Of a stretch of DNA of 64,000 nucleotides, positions 1-11,997 are shown in pieces (the stretch's first letter is position 1; each line of letters begins with the position of its first letter). This DNA is from Colletotrichum lupini (lineage: Eukaryota > Ascomycota > Sordariomycetes > Glomerellales > Glomerellaceae). A model generated the notes under the pieces. The model made no database searches. It was not told the origin of the DNA and saw only the letters and a list, made by a program, of their open reading frames with translations. Where the stretch lies: NCBI RefSeq assembly GCF_023278565.1, contig NC_064675.1, forward strand, positions 7,688,001 to 7,752,000. Reading direction: 5' to 3'. The translations under genes and the position numbers were made by a program.

Positions 1-1
1 C

Positions 2-79
2 TGTGAAGCTTGGGTCCAACGAAGAGCTCGGGCGATGCACCAGGTTGACTCTGATGACGAAAACGACTGTGCGCAGTGA
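2..79 (+). CDS. Possible 3' end of a gene cut by the window edge
   Basis: One frame is open from base 2 to a TGA at 77-79 and would encode a 25-residue acidic tail ending ...DSDDENDCAQ. An AT-rich stretch follows at about 150-163, as could be expected after a gene. A second frame (from base 3) is also open, to about 161, so the call is weak. No family can be assigned from so short a piece. Confidence 0.2.
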   Translation, partial: CEAWVQRRARAMHQVDSDDENDCAQ

Positions 80-337
80 GCAAACAAGGCAACAACGGGG
101 TTTCAAATCGCCGTTTGCTTCAACATTACTTCCGTTTGCTTCTCCCAATTTTAATTAATAACCGGGGTGTATTGAGGTTGGAGGTTTGGAACCACTGTGT
201 GGCTAAGCTTTTGGTGTTACCTAGACCAAGGCAAACAAAATTCCAAAGATAAAGGCACTGGAAACCCCTTGGTTAGCCGAATCAATTCTGCATTGTAACA
301 CATTCATCTACGACATTTCTGTGAATTGGCCAGAGCT
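80..337. other. Intergenic region upstream of the AIM6-like gene
   Basis: About 260 bases with no supported gene. It contains an AT-rich stretch (TTTTAATTAATAA, about 150-163) and leads into the start codon at 338. No further signal was recognised. Confidence 0.5.
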
Positions 338-1862
338 ATGGACCGGGCCAAAGTTTCGGTTCCCAGAGAACAAGTGACAGAGCATTCGGCGGAACATCAT
401 TCGCCAGGCAATAGTAACAACACAACGATGAGACCCCCCATGGACAGCTCGCGATCATCACAAAATGAGCCAACGAAATTGATTGAGGTAGATCGCTTGA
501 AGTCTGTTCTGCAAAAGTGCATCAGGTCTGCACATCGACTCCGGCGGCGAAAGCCATCACTCCTCAAAGGGCTTCTACTCTTGGGAGTGGCAGCAACTAT
601 CGCATGTTCTATTCTCATGTAGGTTCTCTTTGCTAACTCATCATCTTTCAACCCGACGTGGAGGGAACTCATTCTTCTGCAGCACTTTGTTGTATGTCTT
701 CGTATTTGTTCTACAGCCTCAAGCTTTGAGTGACGCGGCTTCCCAAAACTTCATCTCCAACAACCCGATCACAACGAATGGCCAGCCAGTTGATGGTCTC
801 TCAAGATGGCTGGAGGACTTTTCTCGCTCAGTCATCCCCATCATGTGTCATTCTCACAATGATTACTGGAGGCCGTACCCTCTTTACTCGGCCCTCGCAG
901 CAGGCTGTACCGGCGTGGAAGCGGACATCTGGCTGAGCGACGATGGTTCCGAGTTGCTTATTGGCCATGACAGACATGAACTGTCCTCCAAGAAAACTTT
1001 GCGGTCCATGTACCTTGATCCTTTAATGAAGATTCTCGATACCATGAATCCTCCAGAGCAGTGGTCGAACTTCAGCCGAACAGATCGGCCGCAGGGTGCT
1101 TTCCGAAGTCAACCGAACATCACGATAGTCTTGCTGCTGGACGTCAAGAGTGATCCGTATAAGACGTGGCCAGTGGTAATGGAGCAGCTTGGATCCCTGC
1201 GGGAAAAGCTCTTCCTGACACGCTACGAGGTAATACATACCGAGCCGGGCTTCAGACTCAGGCAAGATATATGGCCGGGTCCTGTCACCGTCGTGGGTAC
1301 GGGCAATCTTATGGAAGATCGCATGATAAACCACTGGCCAACGAATGAGCTCTATCATCAGTATCACGACACATTCCTCGACGCGCCGTTGGACCAACTT
1401 CCCAAGGATAATTGGCGCCAGTATAATGAGTATGGCTACTTTACCTCTCAGCTGTGGCATGAGGAAGACACCTATTACACATCCGTATCATTTCAACAAA
1501 GTATCGGATCAGTCCGCACCGGCTTCAGTAATGAGCAACTTGCAAAGCTACGGAAGCAGATCAGTACTGCAAAGTGGTCAGGCCTCAAATCTCGGTATTG
1601 GGACCTGCCAAGCTGGCCAATCTCTTACCGCGATTACGTCTGGGAAGTGTTGACAAGAGAGGGAGTCGACATGTTGAACGTCGATGATTTACAGAGCGCA
1701 GCGAGAAGAGGTTGGACAAAGGGCTACGTGCAAAGCGTGATATGGGTGGCCTTGACTTCGTCTGCAATCTTTCTCACTGGTATTACGATGACATGGTTCG
1801 GGTTCCGGGCTATCAAAAAGAATATGAAGGGTCTTCAATGTCAGGGGATCGTGTTGGCATAG
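338..1862 (+). CDS. AIM6: AIM6-like membrane-anchored PLC/GDPD-fold phosphodiesterase
   Basis: Two exons, 338-618 and 683-1862, are joined across a 64-nt phase-2 intron (GT at 619, AG at 681-682), giving about 486 aa. The first in-frame ATG is 338. The N-terminal ~90 residues are polar and basic, followed by a membrane segment that spans the splice site. The luminal/extracellular domain carries HSHNDYW, GVEADIWLSDDG and IGHDRHE, the His/Asn/Asp and Glu-x-Asp metal site of the PLC-like phosphodiesterase fold, with LLLDVKSD further on. A second hydrophobic segment near the C terminus (IWVALTSSAIFLTGITMTWF) suggests two membrane anchors. Yeast Aim6 is the named family member; its substrate is not established. 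The family call is good, the reaction is inferred from the fold. Confidence 0.82.
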
Positions 1863-2636
1863 GTAGGCTAGAAAGGCACATCAGCGGACAGTATTAGACT
1901 CATGAACGCACATCTGTTTCTCCATTCTTCACTAGAGTAATGCAACTATTGGGAATACCGGATCACCCGGATCACATATCGAAAATTCACTAGTCAAGCA
2001 ATTCCATCTTGTGTATCAAGAATGATGCTTATCACGCCACGAGGACGTCAGGTTCAGGCACCACGCATACCAACACTTGGGAACCCATGTCTACCGAGCG
2101 GCGCGTACCTCCGCGGATGTGGTCCATGCGACTTATTCATCGACTTCGAGATGCACCACAGAATAGATCTACAAGTGGCCCAATTTTCTGCCTTCCAGCC
2201 TGTTTTAGTCTTCCGTCATTGGCGAAGAACCTGTATCTGGTTTATGATTCGCACTACATAGCGCGAGATCAGGTTCTGTGAAACAACACCCCAGGGATAT
2301 GCCACGGGGCTTAGAGTTTGTAACAACGTAAGTTAAGTAGGCTCGCACAGAACAGACTATCCTTATTGGCGTTTGTCGAACAGAGTTTCGGCTTTAACCT
2401 CCTCCATGGACTACGAAGCCCTCGAATTCGGCATTTTCGACCACGGGCCTTTGAGCATCAATGTAACGCACGAGTCAAGTGTTCCTTTTGACTTCGGAGA
2501 GGAGTTGAGGGGAAGGTCAGGCCCAGCTAAACAGGAACATATATGTTCATGTGTCCCACGTGGCGGGTGCACGTAGCTTCTGCCCAGGGGATACAGCCTG
2601 ACCGCCGGCCTTCTTCTTTGGAGAAGCAAGACTGTC
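1863..2636. other. Intergenic region and 5' leader of the GPCR gene
   Basis: No gene is supported. Two short overlapping frames at 2009-2281 show no protein-like features. A 57-codon upstream ORF (2406-2576) lies just before the receptor start and is listed separately. Confidence 0.5.
2406..2576 (+). other. Upstream ORF in the leader of the GPCR gene
   Basis: ATG at 2406 opens 56 codons (MDYEALEFGIFDHGPLSI...) ending in TAG at 2574-2576, 60 bases before the receptor ATG. The composition looks protein-like. It could act as a translational uORF or, if a 5' intron exists, encode an N-terminal extension of the receptor. The receptor frame itself is open back only to 2577. Inference only. Confidence 0.3.
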
Positions 2637-4235
2637 ATGTCAGCCGCGGCACAACGGGGGACGCTGGCACCACTTCCGGACTATCACCGCCGTGGACTAA
2701 TCGTACTCACTATCTTCTCGTTCCTCTCAGCCATAGCCACAACGGGACTCTGGCTCTTCATCACATACAAGTTACTGGCATACCGGAAAACTCGCCCGGC
2801 CCCCAGGCAACGAAGTACACGACCACAAGATGCCGATGTTACCGATCTACCGGACCTCTCTCTAGGGCTAGATGCTCCTTGCCCGGGCAGTAGCGGATTT
2901 GCCCGGATTGAGGAGCTCGATAGACTAGCAACGTCACAGGAGCAAGCGGTAGAGGCTGCTAGTGCTCCCGGGAATCGAGAAGAGCAAGAGGTCGAGGAAG
3001 CTCGTAATCCTTTCCCCATTCTCATTTATAACCTCCTGCTAGCAGATATGATGGAGGCTGTTGCCTACGCACTCAGTATATCCTGGGTCTCAGCTGACGG
3101 CATCTTTGCACCTTCATCAGTCTGCTGGGCTCAGGGCTGGCTGGGGTCGACCAGTAACTTGGCAGCAAGCCTATTCCTGGCGGTTATTTCGATTAACACC
3201 TTTTTGACAGTAGGCTTGGGTTATAAGCCACCACCGTGGACCATCTATACTTCGATAGGGTTCCTCTGGATATTCGACTTTAGTATCAACGGAGCAGGCG
3301 TAATATTTTCGGAGATCCACCCAGCAGTTCCTCAGGAGTCTTTCTTCATGAGGGCCAATGTCTGGTAAATAAGATCTAGCACTCCCTTGCTTTGATCATA
3401 GCAGCTCCGGCTCCCAAGAGTTCTCACACTAATTCAACATCGGTACAGGTGTTGGATTTCTACATCGTATGAATCGTGGCGGTTTTGGGCTCATTATTTC
3501 TGGGTCATCGTCTCCATCGCCCTCACACTGAGCCTCTATTCCTTCGTCTTCTTTACTCTATGGCGTCAAAAACGAAGTTGTCGTCACCTGCCGGAAAAGA
3601 GAGCGTCACAAAGCGAAGCTTCCGAATCAGGGTTCGAACCCGGTCATAGCCCGGAAGTTCGACGGCCCTCAGGCTACCACCCAGCCTTTCTTGCGTACCC
3701 TTTCGTATACGTCGCTTGCAGCACGCCTTTAATCATCGGCCGCATTACTTCTCTACTGGGCATTGACCTTGGAATATTATACTTTGCTTTCGCGGGGTCC
3801 ATCTTGGCCGCAAACGGGCTCTTCAACTCAATACTATGGATAACAACCATTGTGTTTAGCGAGCCACAAGACGCACATAATACGGGCTTGGACCAGTTCG
3901 CCTTTGTCAGAACACCAATACGAGATTATGGACACACTGTAATCATCAGTGGTCCTGTTAGTAGAAGAGTGCCTGAGCCAAGTATTGTTCCCAGCGGCGG
4001 TCGCAAGGAATGGTGGTGGTGGAAACACGGCGGGCAGAGAGGCTGGGGAAGATCGTACGCCAACATGCACGAGACGCCTAGAGTGAGCGCGGTTGAAGTG
4101 CACGATCATACATTACCAGTCATTGTGGAAGGTCCGTATATTCAGATGGACATCGTCACAGCCGTTACCGTTGAGCACGCGGAGATCCAACCGATACCCC
4201 CGGGGAGGCCTCAAGAGACCTGCCCACCAAAATAG
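2637..4235 (+). CDS. Seven-TM receptor, fungal Git3/cAMP-receptor-like GPCR
   Basis: Exons 2637-3364 and 3449-4235 are joined across an 84-nt intron (gtaaat...tacag, phase 2) for about 504 aa. TM1 lies at about residues 20-45 (FSFLSAIATTGLWLFITYKL). A long acidic first loop of roughly 75 residues follows, then NPFPILIYNLLLADMMEAVA (TM2), VCWAQGW...SLFLAVISINTF (TM3) and a Trp-rich TM4. After the intron come TM5 (WVIVSIALTLSLYSFVFF), TM6 with YPFVYVACSTPLIIGRITS, and TM7 (AFAGSILAANGLFNSILWI), then a roughly 130-residue cytosolic tail. The patterns CWAQGW and YP.Y.....PL..GR are typical of fungal receptors annotated as Git3 or cAMP-receptor-like. Such receptors are thought to sense carbon or other nutrients through a G-alpha/PKA pathway. 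The ligand cannot be told from sequence. Confidence 0.8.
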
Positions 4236-4878
4236 CTTTTGGTTTTTACATATCCTGCCTAGGTTAATGAGGAAAGTTGAGAATGTCTTGAAAGTAACGC
4301 AAACCAATAAATACGAGGTCCCGAAATTAGAGTCAAATTCTGTTAAAGGGACTGGAACTTGGTGCACAATCACAGAGACTAGAATACAGGATGTTTAGTT
4401 ATTCAACCGGAATAATACTCGAGACTGATAACCCTCTCCTATGGTATTTCTAGTTCTTGATGGCCATCTAAAGCTACACAACAAGCAACAAAAAATCAAT
4501 AAAACAAAAAAATTCACAACCTCATCTCATGAGACGCCAAGCTCCTTGGAAAGCGGAAACTGCCTTCGGTATCACCAAATGATCTATAGACCATCCGCCA
4601 CAGTGAATGAACCCCAACTCAAAGCAGCGAGAGAGCTAGCCAAAAGCAACGAAAATCCCCATTAATTTAGTCGGGTGGACCCTGGTATCGGTTTCGCTTT
4701 TCCTCACCTTCATAACTCCGCTACTCCCCGCGCTTCTCATTTGGGAATCGTCACCCATTTCCATCAAGCCAACAATCACGTCCAAAACGAATCATTGTCG
4801 AATTTGGTATCTGGGTAGATCTCTCACCCGTATCAGTATATCTACAACCCCACAGAAGGCCTTGTGGAACATCCCACA
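4236..4878. other. Intergenic region between GPCR and transcription factor
   Basis: About 640 bases, AT-rich around 4480-4520 (poly-A-like runs), then a more pyrimidine-rich stretch before the ATG at 4879. No gene recognised. Confidence 0.5.
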
Positions 4879-7048
4879 ATGTCCGATGCAGGCAATGAGG
4901 CGCCTGAAACGTCCAACAAGCGGCGCCGGACCTCGGGCATGTACCAGAGACGGCGTGCTGTTGCGGCGTGTGGGCCCTGTCGGGTCCGTAAAACGAAATG
5001 TGACAATGTCCGGCCAGCATGCGGCTTTTGCCAGCGAAACGGCGGACAATGTACATACCCCGACACCTCGAATGACTTCTCAACGTGAGTGCTCTCTTCG
5101 TGCCTGTAGGAAATGCTCCAGACCGGCTCGGTCTTACTTAGAGTACAGATTCGATCCCGCGAGCTTGGCAATCTTGGACCGCCTCAATCATGTTGTTTCT
5201 CTTCTTGAGACTCGTCCGGAACTACCAGCCGCGCAAGCAGTTTGCGCTCCCCCCATTCCCTCAACACTATCGCCAACATCGATCCATGGGCCTCAAACTA
5301 GTACAAGCGTCACTATTGACGAGAATCTAAGTCATCCTTCTGATGATCTACCCGAGGACGAAGTCATGATCCGCCTCGACATCCCAGACTCTGCCGCTGC
5401 TAGGTCTAATTGCGAGGCCATTCTGCGATGGCCAATCTTTAGGGGATATGCGCCCGAGACGGAGTCTTTTATTTTGGAGTTAGAGGATGGTGATGCAGAG
5501 TCTTCACATCGATCTCAACCTGTCAGAAGTCGGAACCTAGGGCGGGGAGTTCAGGAAGACGACTTTACGGCGTTGTCCAAAAAGTTCTTGGCATACGTGC
5601 ATGTGAAGAATCCAGTTCTTGACGTGACCGACTTCAAAGCGTACGTCAAGGATACAGTAGAGAACGGTCCCCGATGGGACGGACCGTCGTGTCTAGTCGT
5701 GAGTCCTCGGCCTGTTCAAGATTCTCACGACCGTTACCATGCTGATGAAGCTTCCCATTGAGCTGATTGCACGTGCACTCGCCTGCCTTGCAAGCCCATT
5801 TCAATCCGAGATCAACTTCAACAGTACGCCCGAATCGATGCGCTCGTCAGTATTGACCACGACGGATCCAGATACAGCCCAGGCCTACTATCTCGCAGCC
5901 AAGAAGCGGCTGGGACTGCTTGAGCCCTCCTTACTTCAGATTCAATGCCTGTTCTTCTGTGCAGTGTTCGAGATGTACTCACTTCGTCCACTTCAGGGCT
6001 GGTTCTACTTCAATCAAGCCAGCGTTCAATTCAAGAACCTATACTGGCGGAGGGCCCAAAGGCGGAATTGGCAAAGTATCTCTCAGAAGACACGGCGCCT
6101 TGAGCAACGCCTTTACTGGTCATGCATGAAGTCGGAATGGTAAGTCCAGCAGGAACCTTCTCCTCAAGATGGAAGGAGAACCTATGGCAGCTGACTGTCG
6201 ACACTCAGCGAGCTCAGATGTGAGATACCATTGCCACCAAGTGGCATCACTGGCCTAGGATATCCAGACTTATTCCCCTCGCCTCCGTCTGAAGTCGCAT
6301 CTCCTGCAGCTCAGCCAAGCGTGTTGGATATCTTGGAAGATGATATTCAGCCAGAGGAGGAAAAGAGTTGGTTCTATTACCTGGCTGAGATATCGTCGAG
6401 AAGGATGATCAATCGTGCTATATCAATATTTGGTTACAATGGAGAGCAGGCATGGACCCGAGACATAGCCAAAGTGCTCGAGAAGAGTGAGGAATTTGAC
6501 GAGCACATCAACCTCTGGTAAAAATCTCCATATCGCCCGGCGCGGATTCGTGTTTGGTCCGAAACGTTCGCTAATGCATGCTCAGGTGCTTGCACATACC
6601 CTCTCAGATACATTGGCAAAATCGAGAGCCATCAAACAACGAGCTGGTACACTTTATCCAAAACCGAGCCACGAGCTGCCGCGAATGGATCCATCGGCCT
6701 TTCTTGTACTATGTGGTTCACCAACCGGCGGATGACCCTTGGATACCCCGCGTCATGCCATTAGCAGAGAAGTGCCTCGAGCTCTCACTCGAGCTGCTGC
6801 TTGACGCTAACCCTCACCACCGCCATCACGGAACATGGTTCATGGCCAGAGCGGCAATGACCCGTGCTCTCTTACTTCTGGCCGCAGTCAAGAGCAACAG
6901 GTTCTCCCGGCTGCCCGAGCGATGGAAACAGGGAGTCGACACGGCCACATGGGCTCTGCAGCGGTGGTATGGCGAAGCTCCGGATTTGCGTAAGGCTGCG
7001 TCTGTGCTTGAGGACCTCGTCGGTCAAGTTGTCGGGCCTGGAGTCTGA
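4879..7048 (+). CDS. Zn2Cys6 fungal-specific transcription factor
   Basis: Five exons: 4879-5084, 5149-5698, 5763-6139, 6209-6517 and 6586-7048. The four introns are 64, 64, 69 and 68 nt, all GT-AG, and total length is about 634 aa. The binuclear zinc cluster has Cys at 31, 34, 41, 48, 51 and 58 (CGPCRVRKTKC, then CGFC), preceded by basic residues (KRRR, QRRR). After the first intron FDPASLAILDRLNHV looks like the usual dimerisation helix. The middle region matches fungal regulators of this class: LACLASPFQ, SCMKSECELRCEIPLP and REWIHRPFLYYVVHQPADDP. It should bind CGG-type half-sites in the nucleus. Targets are unknown. It follows the GPCR on the same strand 640 bases away, but nothing in the sequence ties the two functionally. 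Confidence 0.88.
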
Positions 7049-9122
7049 AAGGGTCTGTGGGGAGCAGCGAATGGAGCGGTCCGACGCCAGTACTTGTCAA
7101 GTGTCGCAATGGGTTGTCAGTCAATTAAGCGTTCTTTGGGCTCTTCTCAAACCCAACTCGACCTAGTTCTCGGACATGTGAAGGAAGGGTCTGCAGGTCC
7201 TTGGCGTTCTCGCCCTTGGTAGGCGGAGAAGTAAAGGCGAATAGGCGAGCAAAGAGCAGAATAGGCCCTGAGCCCTTTTGCTTACTTTCGTTACTTCCGA
7301 GAAACACTCGAGCGCTTTGACATTCGCACCGGTCCGGAGGACTGTCTGTTTTACGAGCAATGCGCCTTGAATCACTTTGCTGGGCAGTCGTCCGTAGAGC
7401 TGTACCCGTAACCTTACTTCTCCTCTTTTTCAATCTGAGTTGTAATTCTTAGTGAAAGGCGGGGCAACTGAAATGATCTTTGAAGTTGTATTGACAGGTT
7501 GGCTCTTAGTGATCGCGGCTTTTGTCGGCTGATTGTTAGTGGTGTTGGAGGTCAAGGCGTCCTTCTTTGGACCAGAATCTCTCTGCAAAGACGACTCAAA
7601 GCCGAAAGATTAACGACCTGAACTTTCACCAAGCTGCAGCTAATGCTCAGCTGTCTTTGGAGAAACATACATCAAGTACATGTATTGTCAAAGAGCTCGG
7701 CGTGGGGGCTTCCTGTGGCTGATGAACACTCCAAAAGTAGTTTTCTCTTCCATTGTTCTCTTCAGGACACTTCCCGGAACAAAAATGGCAGAATGCAGCG
7801 TTAGCTTGAGGCCCCTTGACGCCATCATCCAGTCAGGTCCTGCATTTGCGCTTCCTCCTGTGTTCTCCTAGTGTCTTAGTCTGCAGGGCGCATGCCACTT
7901 CCTCCCCCCTCCACCATGTGATTATCTGAGACCCTTGAGCGAGCTCTCGCCCTCCATCAGTTAGCCCCAGGGGGCCACGTGTGGCTGGTGCTTACCAGCG
8001 TCATCCATGCAAGCCTTTTTCGATTTGGATCTCGTTCCCCGGGGCCTCCCTCGCACTGCTCCGGTTACATCCCGCTATCGCGCATCGTTTAAACTTCTTC
8101 GCTTGGCACAGGCCGACCAGCTGTCAGCCTAGCTTCGTTTCGTCTACGTCTTGTCCGGCGTCTGTCCCCTTGGCCAGCTCACTTTCGTCTCTAGACTCTA
8201 CCGAAGATGTGGATCTTACCATTTCACCGTCGGCCGTTGCATCTGGTGTCGCATCCGCTGATCTCCACAACTCTCAACTTCACTCCGGGTATCGAGAAGA
8301 GCAAGGCGACACCTGGCTTGTCAATGTTGAGACAGTATGAAGAGGCATAATGAAGTTCTCGCAACCGTCGGCTGAATCCGGGCTGCCTCGTCCAAAGTAG
8401 TGAATGTCGGAAGCTGCCTTACGATGAGTCAACTTCACCTTTGCGCGGGTTTTTCCATTTACAAATTCGGAATTTGGGAGCGTGCCAAAAACGCTATAGA
8501 CGCAACCAATAGGAATTCCATTCCCATCTTCAGATGACGCTTCCGCTGACGAGAATAACAATTTCCTATTGGCTTGTTGGTTTGCTTGACTCTCACCTTC
8601 ACCGAAAAGTTACAATTACGATGAAGAGCCTGGAATTGGCAAAAAGCCAAAAGAGGTGAGAGGGCATGGAGGGGTAGGACAACGATAAATGCAGGTCGCG
8701 TGGCCGAGCGTTTCTCTTTACCTGGGAGTATCTGGATAAAGCTGAGCCACACCACCTCACAGAAAGTTGGGATGAAGCTATTGTCACGCCTCACGGGGCC
8801 CTTGTTCCACTCGGCCTCCTTCACCCGGGCATATTCTCTCACATTCACTCTGACCTCCTTTCAAACTGCCCTTTCTCTCAAAAGACCTCGCGCAGCCTTT
8901 CCCCTGCAGCTCTTCCTTTTCCTCTTTCCTCTTCCACACATTCGCTCGGTACCTGCAGCTAGTGTACCTACTTGCAACTTACAACCTGCATCACCACCAA
9001 AACCAATACTGACACCAACAAAACCCGGAGGTTCGGCATTTTGCTTCAGGCACCCGACTCAGCGACTGATCGATCCAAAGTCGCATTAGCAGGGCATAAA
9101 GTGTCTTTTGCCTCCCTAGAGT
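7049..9122. other. 2.1-kb intergenic region with a CT-rich leader
   Basis: No convincing gene on either strand; ORFs here lack ATG starts or protein-like composition. A strongly pyrimidine-rich tract at about 8840-8940 sits some 200-280 bases before the next ATG, as is common near transcription starts in filamentous fungi. It is therefore probably the promoter and 5' UTR of the Cys/His-repeat gene. Confidence 0.45.
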
Positions 9123-11232
9123 ATGGTCACGATGTCGTTCTCGTCCTCGTCTTCATCTTCGAGGCACTCGTCAAGATCCTCGAGGTGCAGCTGCGACAGT
9201 TGCGCAGAGTACAGATACGAAAGAACGTGCCATGTCGACGGCTGCTCCAGAAAACATGCTTTCATTCGCAACGATCCCCTGAGACCGGATATCAGAATTT
9301 ACTCTGATTTCTGCGTTGATCGTAAGTATAGATGTCGCTCTAGGCCCAGATCGCACAAGCTAATACTCCCTCCCCAGATACATGCAAATTCTGCGTGCTC
9401 GGTTTAGAAATGTGCAACCGTCCCAAGGACCCTCAGCATCGTTTCTGCAGTGAACGTGAGATTACTCCTCACTCTCGTTTTGCGATAATTCCTAATATTC
9501 AGAGTAGACCGGAGATGCGGAGTGGTGGGCTGTGTTCGGACCGGAGATTGCCCCTCGAATGTGCCACTCCCGTGGATGTGTCCGGACCGTGAGTCTACCC
9601 ACTTACACCACATCCGGAACTATGACGTTGACATGCATCTTGAATAGACAAATGCTTCGTCGAGGACTGTTACAAGACTAGAGACAAGCTGTATGGCTAC
9701 TGCGCCGACCATCGATGCCGAGTCGGAAGCTGCTTCGAGAGGAGGATCTCCAACTCCGAGTTCTGCGCCGACCACCACTCGCGAATTTGCCGAGAGCTGA
9801 ATTGTCGAGAGGTGATATACGCAGACCATCGTTGCTTCAACCATCAACGGTGCATCGTCAAGAACTGCAAATTCCACCGCTTCAGACGTCCAGATGGCGG
9901 TCTCTGGGACTTTTGCGAACACCGTGAGTCAACTACCTACTACTCACATCCCCAGTAGTTCGAGAAATTGACAAGAAGGCAGACTATGGTGAATTCCGCT
10001 GCACGTACAAAGACTGCGACAAACTGACGATACCTGGCACTCGCTGCTGCGCCATCCATAAGTGCACATTCGAGGGGTGTGTCAATTTCCGAGACAACGA
10101 GCTTGACAAGGAGAGAGTGTTCTGTCGAGACCACGGATGCGGCGCATCAAGATGTTACGCTGTCGCTGTTGCTATCGATGGGGGTGGCTTCCGTCCCTTT
10201 TGCCGGAGACACACTTGCACGATAGCTGGCTGCAACGAGGTATCCGAGTTCGGTGTCCACTGTCACAAACATCGATGCCACTGGAAGAGCTGCGAAAAGC
10301 CGTGCCTGAAGGGAGGAGAGTACTGTGGTGATCACGAGTGCAAGAGACCTGGCTGTCGCAAGATTGCCAGACTGCAGTTCGGCTACTGTGCAGATCATTG
10401 CTGCAAGATCGATGGCTGTATCAACTACTGCGACGTTACTGCCGACAGGATATGCTACGAGCACTCAAGAGGCGATCTCTTCGACCGCATCAAACACCTC
10501 GAAAAGAGGTTGAGAGAACGGCAACACGAGCATATTCACGAGCATCACGATCACCACCATCCACATTTCGATGATATGCAACTTCGTTACGACAAGCTGA
10601 TCAGAGATTACGATGAATGCCTCATTAGGCTGAACGAAAGCAGAGAAGAGATTCGCATTCTGCGGACCACTTTCATTTCACCAGACGACAACCGCATCTG
10701 GCGAAAGGAACTCGAAGATCGCAACGCTCGCCTATTGCTAGATCTGGACAGAGAAGTCAAGAGAAGCGAGCATTGGGAGCGCAAAGCGATCGAGTTCGGC
10801 CGTAGAATCGATGATCTCGAGATTTTGTTGGCAGAGGAGCGACTCCGACATCCAAAGTCGGATGAATACGTTAGACAAATCGCAGATCTCGTACGCAAAG
10901 TCGAGATTCTCGAGGATGAGTTGCGCATCGAGCGCAACAATCATCACATTCACGAAGGACGACAACGCGAGATCGAGAAGCTCGTCCGTACCATCGAGGA
11001 GCTCGAACGAAAGCTTAAGGGCGATCACATCAAGGTAGACGAGCTTATCAAGAAGGTTGATCTCCTGCAATCGATACTCGCCGGCGAGAGAGAGCAAAAG
11101 GATATTCTTCTTGCTGAGCTCGCCAAGCGGGACGAGTATGAGAGATTGAGACGAGAGGAGCGCCGTCGACCTAGAAGAGGAAGCTGGGAGAGAAGATCTC
11201 GCGACTCACGGCCTTGGGAAAGTGTCTTCTGA
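9123..11232 (+). CDS. Tandem C-x4-C...C-x2-H repeat protein with coiled-coil tail
   Basis: Five exons: 9123-9321, 9378-9455, 9508-9588, 9648-9923 and 9983-11232, about 627 aa. The four introns are 56, 52, 59 and 59 nt, and all are phase 1. After a Ser-rich start, residues ~20-372 consist of about 13 modules of the form C-x3/4-C-x(8-16)-C-x2-H, for example CRVGSC...FCADH, CTIAGC...HCHKH and CKRPGC...YCADH. These are likely small zinc-binding units. A His-rich segment (HEHIHEHHDHHHPHF, ~res 388-402) follows. Then a long charged heptad-like coiled coil runs to ~600, ending in an Arg-rich tail (RREERRRPRRGSWERRSR). I do not recognise the family. Plant and oomycete proteins with C-x4-C...C-x2-H repeats (WRKY19-like) have a similar spacing, but that is analogy. 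Two ATGs (9123, 9132) are possible starts. Zinc binding and oligomerisation are inferences. Confidence 0.8.
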
Positions 11233-11997
11233 GAACGGAGACTGAACAGTGTGTACACGGTTTCGAGAAAAGAAGGTCATCGGTGGCTTTTTCATAGGAT
11301 TCTAAGGTATTGGCTTACTTGCATTTGGCGTTGGTACCATGGAGTATTCGGGAAAAGGACATGCGATACCCAAAATTGCCGCCTCAAAGGACCAGGCAAT
11401 AAGTAGTCTTAAAGAATAATACAGACAACATTGAGTGACTCATCGAATAAGCATCGATAAGATGGATTAGTGAACTCCGCAACGCTTGATTGTGACGTGA
11501 TCTACCTTATGATCTGTTACCTTCGTTGGCTCCTATGATTGCTTGCCAGCAACATGGGTATTGTAAGTAGGTAGCTTGTAAGGTATGAACATCCCAGTCT
11601 GAAAAATGTATTCATGTATATCTTTATCTCGGCAGAAAAATCCCTTCTTATTCCTCCTTGTTCAAAGATCCCCGGTCAAGACTCGACGGCCGGCAACGAC
11701 AACTCTCTCAAGGCTCTGGAAAGAAAGAGTGCATGCTGACAAAGGAGGATTCGATGTTGTCTTTGTCGGTATCGAGATCACTTGAAGAACAATTATCTTC
11801 AGGACTTTACGGTGGAAGAGAGAATTCAGAAGTCACATCTATAAGAGTATGATGGCAATTCGATATTTCCCGTTTTTGTTGGTCCAGAACGTCATCAAAC
11901 AATTTGCAAACGTCACCCTTCAGTCTACAACATTGTCCAACTTTTCCAAGTCTTCGCACCGCATCTCGCAATTCACAGGCCAACGACCACCATCAGC
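11233..11997. other. Intergenic region
   Basis: 765 bases without a supported gene. A small frame at 11658-11852 begins with a non-ATG codon and shows no recognisable features. It contains scattered GTAGGTA-like elements near 11565-11585. Confidence 0.45.

Noticed and set aside
3629..3650. tRNA T-loop-like string (gggttcgaacccgg)
   Set aside because: Lies inside the open frame of GPCR exon 2; no tRNA fold.
8459..8848. 129-codon minus-strand frame
   Set aside because: No motif, mixed composition, and it opposes the CT-rich leader of the Cys/His-repeat gene.
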